Assembly (NCBI GenBank): GCA_004431415.1
Contig: QPMI01000271.1
Coordinates: 1 to 64,000, forward strand
Length of the DNA: 64,000 nt
DNA from: Cyanophora paradoxa
Taxonomy: Eukaryota; Glaucocystophyceae; Cyanophorales; Cyanophoraceae
Direction of reading: 5' to 3'
Within the stretch, counting starts at the first letter, position 1, and each line of letters opens with the position of its first letter. The notes under the pieces are model-generated. The model was not told the DNA's origin, did not search any database, and saw only the letters and a program-made list of their open reading frames with translations. The position numbers and the translations under genes are program-made. Shown in pieces: positions 47,039 to 55,608 of the stretch.

Positions 47039-47853
47039 CACTGCGGTACGGCGTTGTATGGGCCCATAGTCCTGGAAGCAACTCCACGATCGCGACCGCT
47101 ACCGTAAAACACTTAAGTAATGCGGGCACTTAAGTAATGCGGTCCCGAAATAATGCGTTTTCCGCTGACAAAACGCATTAATTTGGGGGCGCATTAATAT
47201 CGAAGCGCTAAGCCGCCGCTAAGAGAACTGCGGTATGTACCCCCCTAACGCTGCCAGAAGGCTTCAAAACGCATTAATTCGGGGGCGCATAATTAACCGT
47301 ACTGGGGGTCCGGGTCCAAAAACGCATTACTTACCGGCGCATTACTTAAGTGTTTTACGGTAGCTCTACGATCGCCACAGCCATGCATTGCACGCTGCTA
47401 TGACGCTCGATTGCAAGCATGTAGAGCTTTTACTAGCCATTGAATTAAGCTTGCGGATTCGGTCGGCCCTTGAGTCACGTTCCAAAAAACGCCGGGGTAC
47501 TGGGCAACTTTCAAAAAGTTTTTTTGCTCAAACGGCCAGTGCAAAAGTTTTTTAGAAGGAAGTCGGGCGCGTTAGTTAGAAAACGCCCGCCGCGGCGGCT
47601 ACGATCTATCTAGCCGGTCATCTATCGTTTGGGTCAATTTGCTCCCAATCGGTTCAATTTTGAGCGAGCAAGATCGATCGGCGCTTTTTCCAGAACCTAA
47701 GGCAAAACGGGGGGGTACGGCGCAAAGTCAAGTCCAGAACCTTATCGAAAAAAACTGCAAGTATGTAACTTTGACTTACCATTTAGCCATTGTTAAACCT
47801 CCGTTGGAGCTTTCTTCAAGCACTATGGGCCCATACAAACGCGTACCGCAGTG
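47039..47853. mobile_element. CACTA-like non-autonomous inverted-repeat element, copy 2
   Basis: It begins CACTGCGGTACGGCGTTG, continues with ATGGGCCCATAG, and ends with the reverse complement (CGCGTACCGCAGTG) at 47853. Direct TCA trinucleotides flank it (47036-47038 and 47854-47856). The ends match copy 1 at 19023-20222. An internal GGACTTGAC...TACCCCCC block occurs in both copies but in opposite orientation. No transposase frame is seen. Another element is nested at 47094-47367. Confidence 0.75.
47094..47367. mobile_element. Small inverted-repeat element nested in CACTA-like copy 2
   Basis: 26-bp perfect inverted repeats lie at 47098-47123 and 47339-47364 and begin GCTACCGTAAAACACTTAAG. 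The 8-mer ACGATCGC lies at 47086-47093 and again at 47368-47375, consistent with a target duplication if the ends extend 3-4 unmatched bases outward. Inside are several ACGCATTAAT/GCATTACTT motifs. Confidence 0.6.
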
Positions 47854-47874
47854 TCATGATCATGCCATGATGAT

Positions 47875-48409
47875 CAGTGTTTGTGAAAGTTTACTCCCCG
47901 CCGGCACCCTGAAAGCTTTCATGAAAGCTTTCTGAAAGCTTTCTGAAAGGATTGCTCCCATACAAGGAAACCTTGCCCAGCGAAACCGGAAATATTCTGT
48001 TTCAAGCAAGCGTCCAGACACAAGTCTATGCTTTCCAATGTCATCTCCAACTGCAATCTTAAAGCCCGCATGGCCGGCGCCCTGTTGTGCTCCTGAGCTC
48101 CTTTCAGCCAAGTTTCAGTGGAAGAGGGGGTACAGCTCCGGAGGCGGCCACCTTCCCCAGCGGCCCCCGCCCTTCCACAACGTCATGCAACCGTTTGCCC
48201 CGTGTGGCATTATGCTTTGTTGCACTCTAGCTTGCTCAAATCCGTCGTTTTCCGCTAGAAACTCCGTCGGAAGGCCTGCTGTAGGGTACCCCCCCGTTGC
48301 AACGAAACTGAAAGCTTTCACCTGCGTTTTTGGGCATGAAAGCTTTCAGAAAGCTTTCTAGAAAGCTTTCACAGTGAAAGCTTGCGCAATGAAAGTATAT
48401 CAAACACTG
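47875..48409. mobile_element. hAT-like non-autonomous element with GAAAGCTTTC arrays
   Basis: The ends are CAGTGTTTG (47875-47883) and CAAACACTG (48401-48409). The 8-mer ATGATGAT directly precedes (47867-47874) and follows (48410-48417) it. Subterminal regions carry repeated GAAAGCTTTC palindromes (47910-47950 and 48308-48380). CAGTG ends plus an 8-bp duplication point to the hAT superfamily. No coding capacity is seen. It lies only 21 bp from the end of the CACTA-like copy 2. Confidence 0.75.
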
Positions 48410-48725
48410 ATGATGATCATCGGATCAGCGGCTAGCTCACAGCACGCCGGTCCAACAGGGGCCGCGCCGGTGGATTGAATTAATTTTGACCAATCACGCA
48501 AATCACTCGACTCCGAGTCGAGTTTTTGACTCGGACTTTTTGACTCGACTTGCCGTAGTTCGCAAATTCTGACTCAACGTCGTGGGTACGGGCGAGTCTT
48601 CGTTCGCGCTCCCAGGTGAGAGCGAGAGCTCGGGTACGCCTAGCGCATTCGAACGCGGGAGGAGCGCGCAGGGCCGGCGGAGCCCGTAGCGCGATGGGCG
48701 ACAGCCATACGCCGCCTACGAATCC

Positions 48726-49391
48726 TTATGCACGATCCCTATGGCTGAAGAAGCAGCGGACGAAGCCTGCGAATGCAGTAAGGCATCCCAAACGCAATGA
48801 TCCCCATGAAGCCCACGTGCCAGCCACGCCGCACCCAGCACCGTCGAACAGAGGTAGGCATAAGTGCTCATTGCGCGCTTTAGCGCCCCAAACGCCTGAA
48901 AGCCTGGCAGAGACTTCGGCATCAAACAAAACGCCGGCGTTCTTCACCGAGTTGTCAATCGACTCGGCGAACGTTGCGCCTAGCATGGTCCCGTTCCCGG
49001 CGGGATTGTAGCGGCGCGGGACTTGCTTGCCGCCTAGGGATGGCACTATGCATCCGCTATCCGGATGGCCGGCGAGAGCCTCCGCACGAAAGAGCCCGCG
49101 GGCGGCCGCGGTGCTTGCTGGCGGGAACCGCTGCATAGCGACGTTGGCGCCACGCAGCCGGCGCGACACAGCCTGCGTCGCCTCGACAGTAGGCTGAATG
49201 CCGGGCGCTGGCGTGTAGTAGGCGTCTGGTGGCAGCTGCGGAGGCGGCGCTGGCTGCTGCAGCTGCTGCATCCATGCCCACGGGTTGCCCGCATCGTGGA
49301 AAGGAAGCTCCGGCAGCTGGAACACGTACTGGTGTGCTACGGGCGGCGCGAGGATCCCGGTCGGCAAGTCGGCGCCGCGGAAGGCGAGCAT
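48726..49391 (-). CDS. Hypothetical protein, possible membrane segment at C-terminus
   Basis: A single open frame of 221 codons from ATG 49391: MLAFRGADLPTGILAPPVAH, then a Gln/Pro stretch (WMQQLQQPAPPPQLPPDAYY), GIQPTVEATQAVSRRLRGAN and a Cys/Gly/Trp-containing hydrophobic end. Composition looks protein-like to 48950. Beyond that, all three minus-strand frames look hydrophobic (MSTYAYLCSTVLGAAW in one, VGFMGIIAFGMPYC in another), suggesting an unrecognised intron or a frameshift, so the C-terminus is uncertain. An overlapping plus-strand frame (48694-49008) is less protein-like. I do not recognise a family. Confidence 0.35.
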   Translation of the reverse strand: MLAFRGADLPTGILAPPVAHQYVFQLPELPFHDAGNPWAWMQQLQQPAPPPQLPPDAYYTPAPGIQPTVEATQAVSRRLRGANVAMQRFPPASTAAARGLFRAEALAGHPDSGCIVPSLGGKQVPRRYNPAGNGTMLGATFAESIDNSVKNAGVLFDAEVSARLSGVWGAKARNEHLCLPLFDGAGCGVAGTWASWGSLRLGCLTAFAGFVRCFFSHRDRA

Positions 49392-49830
49392 CCTGACGGG
49401 TATGCTAGCTAGCGCAGACGGCAGCGCCGAGCGATCTCGATCTGGTATACATATACAAGATCTTGAGAGCTATTTCCGCAAGTATACATTGCTTTTTATC
49501 AGTGCATATATTTGCTGTATAATATGCAGCCGCCGGCGCGGCCCCAGTCGGACCGGCGTGCTGTGCTATAGCGGCCACGGGCATGGCAGCCGCGCTGAGC
49601 TCGCAGCGCTAGCGCTACGCTAGCTGCAGCGCTATATATATAGCTAGCTGCACTGCACCTGCATCTTGATACTGGTATATCTGCGACATCAACGTCGATC
49701 GCGACGTCGACGTCGACCGGGGGATCGGAATTGCAGCGAAATTCGGGGAAGCTTAACTAGTAAGCCTTGAAGGGCCCTAAAAGGGGGTCCGGGGGGGTAC
49801 GTAGACGTGCCGTGCCTTCGCCGACTCGCG
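49392..49830. other. Upstream region of ALKBH1
   Basis: AT-richer spacer with TATACATATACAAGATC and a GCTATATATATAGC palindrome near 49630, and a CGTCGATCGCGACGTCGACG palindromic cluster at 49690-49710. No exon is seen. Confidence 0.4.
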
Positions 49831-51383
49831 ATGCAGCGGGCGGCGGCGGGAGCGTGCGCGAGGGCTGCAGCCGAGCACGCTGACGACGCTTATCGCGCCG
49901 CGGAGCGGCGCTACCGTCGCCAGGTGCGCGTCGTCACGCGCAAGAAGAAGGGAAGGATGCGCACGATCGTCGGTGCGATGCGGACTGCTGCACTGCGCCT
50001 CGGGGTCGATGCGGCGCGCTGAGCACGAGGGGCGCAGAGGCGCTGCCTGACGACGCAGAAGCGTTTGCAGCGCTGCTGGACCCGCGAGAGGTGTCGCCGC
50101 GGCTGCACGAGGCGGAGGCGAGCTTCGAGGGAGACGACGGAGTACTGCGCCGGATTCGTCTCGTTACCGTCCCCGAGCGGCCGGGCCTCATCCTGCTGCC
50201 CGGCGTGCTCACGGCGCGGGAGCAGCTGGCGTGGGCGCGGAGGGCGCTGGAGGAGTTTATCCAGCCGCCGAATGTGACGAGTCTGAACGCGCAGCACGGT
50301 TGGCAGCGAGACCTCTGGCGCCGCGCCTGCGCTGAGGCCCCCGCCCCGCCCCCGCCAGGCGCGCGCCCTCCCCGCCCCCGCCCGTCCCCGCTGAGCGCCG
50401 CCGTGCGCAGACGCCGGGGAGGAGGAGGAGGTGGAGGAGGAGGAGGCCGCCCCCGCGGAGGGGCAGGCGAAGGAGGAGGCCTCGGGGGAGGGGCGGAGGG
50501 GAGACGGGGCCGGGGGCGGGGGCGGGGCGGGGCCGAGCGCGCGGGAGCTGCTGGGGAAGCTGCGGTGGGCGACGCTGGGGTACCAGTACCAGTGGACGCA
50601 GCGGGTCTACGAGGAGGGGCGGCGCGAGGCGTTCCCGCCCTCCCTCGCCGCCCTCGCGGCGCGCCTCGCCGCCGCCGCCGGCTTCCCCGCCTTCGCCGCC
50701 GAGGTCCCCCTGCACCCCGCTCACGGTGCTTTCCCGCCTCTGACCCCTCCGGCGCTCCAGGCCGCCATCGTCAACTTCTACGCCCTGGGTGCGGCCGGCG
50801 GGGGCGGGGGCGGTGCGGGGCTGAGGGGCGGGGCAGACTCGGCGATCGGGGGCCACGTGGACGACGCGGAGGCCGACGAGCGCTCCCCCATCGTCTCCCT
50901 CTCCCTCGGCGCCCCGTCCGCCCCGCCCCCGCGCGCCCCGGGCCGGGCCGGGGGGCCGAGGGTGGGGCGGGCGGGGCCAGGGCGGTGTTCCTGCTCGGGG
51001 GCGCGACGCGGGCCGTGGAGCCCCTGCCCCTGCTCCTCCGCTCGGGGGACGCCCTCCTCCTCGCCCCCCCGGCCCGCTCCTGCTACCACGGTGCCCCCCA
51101 CCCGCCCCGCCCCGCCCCGCCGGCTCGCCGCGGGCCCGACGTCGACGGGGCGGACGGACGGGCAGGGGTGCCGCGGGTGCTGGCGGGGGCGCTGGGTGGA
51201 GAGCTGGCGGGGGAGGGCGGGGCGGAGGGCCCCCTGCTCGCCTTCCTCGCCGCCCACCGCCTCAACATCAACGTCCGCCAGGTCCTGCCCCCGGGCACCC
51301 CCGCCTACCCGGGGCCCGCCCGGCCCCCGACCGCCCCCGGGGCCCCCGCCCCCGCTGCCCCCGCCTGCTCCCCGCCCTCGTAG
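49831..51383 (+). CDS. ALKBH1: ALKBH1-type Fe(II)/2-oxoglutarate dioxygenase
   Basis: AlkB homolog 1 demethylates DNA or tRNA in mitochondria and nucleus of animals. The ATG at 49831 gives MQRAAAGACARAAAEHADDA, then YRAAERRYRRQ, similar to the animal N-terminus. Later exons give FAALLDPREVSPRLHEAEAS, PGLILLPGVLTAREQLAWAR, FIQPPNVTSLNAQHG, LLGKLRWATLGYQYQWTQRV and AAIVNFYALG. The iron-binding His-x-Asp is in SAIGGHVDDAEADERSPIVS; AVFLLGGATRAVEP and the distal His in SCYHG follow. It ends NINVRQVLPPGTP with a Pro/Ala tail. The 2-oxoglutarate-binding Arg is likely in NVRQVL. The first donor could not be fixed. A Glu-rich insert (about 50410-50500) separates the N-terminal part from the core. Confidence 0.88.
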
Positions 51384-51498
51384 CCCCCCGCCGCCCCTCT
51401 CCGCCCTCCCTCTGGAACGCACGCGGGGGCGCTGTACAGCGGAGAGCAGAGGATGGCGGGGGCGAGGGGCGGGGCGGGGCGGGCGGGGCAGGGCGGGG

Positions 51499-53091
51499 CT
51501 AGGCGTAGAGCTCCTCCTGGAGGAGGACGGCGTTGACCGCCGCGAGGATCGCCTCCCTGCCGGCGCCCGCCCCTCGGCGCCCGCCCCCGCGCGGGCGCGG
51601 CGCCGCCCTCGCACCGGCTGTTGATGTCCTCCGCCGAGAGCCCCAGCACCGCCTCCGTGATCTGCACGCCCGTCAGCCTCGCTTGGCCCCGCCCTCACCC
51701 CCCGCCCCACGCACCTGTGTCCCCACCCGCGCCACGAACCGCAGCGGCACGCGGGACCCCCCTCCGGCCCTCTCCTCCGGCACCGCCCGCCGCGCCGGGG
51801 CCAGGGCCGGGGCGGGGGGCGGAAGCGCGGCGTGCGGGGCGGCGCCGTTGGAGGGCGGGTGGCGGCGGCCGGCCGGCGCCTCGCCGATGATGACCTTGGG
51901 CTCGAAGCCCTGCGGGGCGCCTCGGGGCGGGCGGGGGAAGGGCCGGGGGCGCGTGTGGACCTCGACGGCGAGGGCGCCGATGAGAGCGCCGTAGTTGACG
52001 CGGTTGCCGGCGAGGGCGGCGCGCCCGATGAGCGCGTCCAGCCGCGCTGCGTTCTTCACCTCGAAGTTTGCCCGCCGCAGCGCCTGCCGCACGTCCTGCT
52101 CCCGCACGGCCCCTGCCCCGCCCCGCTCGCCCCGCGCGGCGCCTCCAACGGGGGGCGGGCGGACCCGTGTCGGCGGGGTCGAGGGCGCGGAAGATGCCCC
52201 GCAGGTGGTCGAATCGCGAGCCCGGGCGGACCGCGGCGGGGCCGGGGCCGGCGTGCGCGGCGGGGATCCCCATCTCGTGCTTGAAGGCGTCGATCGCGTC
52301 CTCCTCGCCCGCCTGCCGCCCGCCCCGCCCCGCCGCCGGCGGCGGCGGGATCTGCCACGCGCGTCGGCGAGGCGGAGGTGACCAAGCGCAGAGACCGGGG
52401 GGGCGTGTGCTAGGGCGCGTTTGGACGCGCTGGGCGCGGGCGCACCTGGTTCATGTCCGGCAGAGGGATCGCGTCCGCGGGGACGGCGATCGGGTCCCGC
52501 ACCTCCCGCGCGAACGGCGACGGCATCAGCTTGTGCGGCACGATGCTGCGCCCGTCGCCGCCGCCCGTCAGATTCGGAGGACCGCTATCTGCAGGTAGCG
52601 CGGGGGGCAGCGCCCGGGAGCCGCGAGCGGGAAGGCTATCATCTTCAGCGAGCCCGAGGACCGCCAGCTATAGCTAGGGCAAGAGGGCAGCGCCCGGGGG
52701 CCGCTAACGAGGATACAAGCAACGGAAGCGAACGCCGAGAGCGGCGTGACACGGAAGACGTGGCGGGGCACGGGACGGCGTTTCTTTTGCGCATGCAATC
52801 CCTCGCTCCCCTATCGCTCACCGCTTTCCATGCTGCGACAACAAAGACGTGAGCTCAATAGAGCTTGCGGTTTTAACATCTCGACGCACCGCCTGGCTCT
52901 GCTGCTGTGGGTCCGACTTCGCAAGCGCCCACGGAGGAGACAGCTTCGACGCGTCGCCTAAAGGATACTCTGCGCCGAGCTCGATCAGAGGAGTAGTTGG
53001 AACTGGGCCGACACCCGCGACGACGCAAATAGCCGGCTCGCGCAGCTGTTGTCGCACCTCGCGCCGCTGCGCTACCTACTTTAAGAGCCAT
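51499..53091 (-). CDS. EF-hand-like protein, unrecognised (possibly flagellar)
   Basis: From ATG 53091 the exons give MALKVGSAAAR-VPTTPLIE, LGAEYPLGDASKLSPPWALA, then after a poorly resolved stretch IVPHKLMPSPFAREVRDPIA and VPADAIPLPDMNQ, DAFKHEMGIPAAHAG, FDHLRGIFRALDPADTG, AVREQDVRQALRRANFEVKN and GNRVNYGALIGALAVEV. The tail is LTGVQITEAVLGLSAEDINS and AILAAVNAVLLQEELYA. The segment from LRGIF to YGALI has the spacing of two degenerate EF-hands. The region 52560-52800 may hold introns or an inserted GCAGCGCCCGGG repeat. No family is recognised with confidence; a cilium-associated EF-hand protein is the best guess. Confidence 0.55.
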
Positions 53092-53507
53092 ATTGTGATA
53101 GTGCTGGTGCTGCGCTGGTTCGCCTCGCCACAAGATCGGACCGGAGCCGAAACTGACGGGCAATGCACGTACGCGTGTACCCAGCCCTCAAATTTGATCG
53201 TCAAGCTGAAGTCTTAATCTTAAGCTTCTCGAAGTCTCTATAGATCGATATCGATATCTAGATCTAGATGTCGATCGCGATCCGGCCTCGTCGCAAGCTT
53301 GCGCTGCGCCCAGCTGCAGGCGCTTCCATAACACTCAGCCGGTGTATTGGCTTTCGCTCCCCGAATTTAAATCCTCAGAGTCCTTGAACCAACTGCAAGC
53401 CATCGATATCCGCCGGCGCGGCGGCCCGGCACCCACTCGCGCACGTACGCGTGCACTGGGGCAACCGAACTGGAGGTCGACGCAGCGCGAGGGCTAGCGA
53501 GCGGGGC
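53092..53507. other. Spacer between Era and the EF-hand-like gene
   Basis: A lower-GC stretch with a GATCGATATCGATATC palindrome near 53240. It is upstream of the EF-hand-like gene (both genes minus). No exon is identified. Confidence 0.4.
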
Positions 53508-55435
53508 CTAGACCTTGAAGGAGAGGCCCATCTCGCGGTAGCGGCGGGGGTCGTCGAGCCAGTCCTCCCTGACGGCGACGTGGAGGAAGAGGTGGACGGG
53601 GCGCCCGAGGTCCCGCGAGAGCTCCTGCCGCGCCCGGCTCCCGATCTGCTTGATCATCGACCCGTTCTTGCCCAGCACGATCGACCGCTGCGTCGCCCGC
53701 GCCACGTAGATCACCTGCGCCCCGCTCAGCGCCTTCGGGGGCGGCGGGGCGGGGGCCGGGGCGGGCCTGGTGGATGACGGCGGATCCGTCGGGGCGGTTG
53801 ACCCAGCGCTCGCTCTCCACCGTGCTCTCGTAGGGGAGCTCCTCGTGCAGCAGGTGGTACAGCTGCTCCCGCGTCACCTGCACCCCCCGCCCCGCTCGCC
53901 TCCCGCGCGCCCGGGGCGGCCGGCGGGCGGGTCGGGCGTGCCTCGGCGGCGAGGAGGCGCTCGGGGAGGTCGGAGAGCTGCTCGGGGGGGAACAGGAACG
54001 GTCCCTCGGGCACCCGCTGCCCCAGGAACTCCAGCAGCCGCTTGCATCCCGCCCCTGCCCCCCGCCCCGTGCGTCAGGCGGTGGCGGGGCGGGGGCGGGG
54101 CCGGGGGTACCGGTGACGGCGGAGACGTGGAAGGCGTCGGTGAACATGTGCCCCTCGGGGTCCAGCGCCTCCCGGATCGCCGCCACCGCCTCCCGCCGCG
54201 CCCTGCGCCCCGTCGCCCCCGCCGCCATGCAGCGCGCCCGGGGCGGCGCGGGGCGGGGCGGGGCGGACTGGTCGGTGGGGAGGAGGTCGGTCTTGTTGAC
54301 GCAGAGGACGGCGCGGCGGCCCGAGGCGCGCAGCCGCTCCGCGATCTGCCGCACCGTCTCCGCCGACTCCGCCTGCCGCCGCTCCTCCCGCGCCTCCCGC
54401 CCGCCCCCGCCCCGCCGCCCGCCGCGCTTCCCCTGTGAGGCGCCGCGGCCCGCGGAGGCCCCCGCCGCCGCCGCTGCCGGCTCGTCGAAGGAGAGCGGGG
54501 GCAGCTCCTCGTCGGCGGGGGCGGCCTCGGGGGAGGCCTGGCCGTCGGGGCCGCCGCGCTCGTCGGCGAGGGCCCCGCAGAAGGCCTGCGCGTCCACCAG
54601 GAAGAGCACCACCTGCGCACCCTCAGCACGCGACGCCGGCGCAGGGCGCGGCGGGGCGGGGGCGTGCCTCGGCCTCGTCGGCTGCGGACCAGGCGGCGGA
54701 GACCATGGCGCGCTCGAGGCGCTTGTTGTCGTCGTGGATGAAGATGCCCGGCGTGTCCATGAAGACCAGCTGGCTCGCCCGCACCGCCTCCCCGTCCGCG
54801 TCCCGCCCGATCTCCTCCCCGACCATGCAGATCCCCAGGATCCGCCGCCGCGTGGTCTGCACCTTGGGCGACACGATTGACACCTGCGCGGGGGCGGCCA
54901 GTCACCCGGAGCACCGGCCGGCGGCGGCGCACGAGCTGCGCGCCTTGGCGCCCACAAGGCGGTTGATCAGGGTTGACTTCCCGGCGTTGGTGGCGCCCAC
55001 GACGGCGATGAAGCCGCTGCGCGTCGGCGCCGCCCGCTCCTCCTCTGTGGGGAGGAGATCCACCTCGGGCATGGAAAGAACTTGCCCGCCCTTCCGCCCT
55101 GGCACGTTGCCCCGCGGCTGGCTCAAGAACTTCGCGGTCTCCTCGTCATCCTCCTCCTCATTGCGCTTCGCGTGCGCGGTCGCCCCGCTTGCGACGCCGG
55201 GAGCTACGCTGTAGCTGGGCGCGATCGGCGCGCAAGCGAACGTTCTAGGCAGAATCCCAAAGAATTGCTTTCCGCTTGCGATGCCGCCACCGACCCGCAG
55301 CTGCTTTCTTGGAAGAATCTTGAAGGGATGCGTACGTGCGGTCGCGGGCAGAGCAGGAGACCAGTCGTTTCCAGGGCTTAGCTGCTGCGTGCATCTCGAC
55401 CCCGATGCCGCTGGGAGGCCCGTGGCGACGAACAT
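53508..55435 (-). CDS. era: Era-type GTPase, organellar
   Basis: Ribosome-assembly GTPase that chaperones the small-subunit rRNA. A long N-terminal extension from MFVATGLPAASGSRCTQQLS fits organelle import. GTPase motifs are G1 GFIAVVGATNAGKSTLINRL, G2-region QTTRRRILGI, G3 LVFMDTPGIF and G4 VLCVNKTDLLP. The KH domain has RSIVLGKNGSMIKQIGSRAR. The end is DDPRRYREMGLSFKV, which matches the Era C-terminus. Between G3 and G4 (after VDAQAFCGALADE) is an acidic then Arg/Gly-rich insertion of roughly 80 residues that bacterial Era lacks. Several short introns are present. Confidence 0.92.
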
Positions 55436-55608
55436 CGGAAAAAAAGAGAGGGGGTACAGAAGAGCAAGGCGGCAGTGCGGCGCCGGCGCGGCTGTGGCCG
55501 CTTGCTTTAGCGCTAGCTATCCCGGAAGTCGGGCCGGAGGAAGTTGAGCCGGTCGAAGGCGAGGCGGAGTTTGAACGATCGAGCGCGTCTAGCTAGAGCC
55601 TCGGAGCG

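Noticed and set aside
52590-52710. Pair of GGCAGCGCCCGGG repeats as a mobile element
   Set aside because: Only two short copies about 90 bp apart and no inverted ends or target duplication; kept as part of a poorly resolved gene segment.
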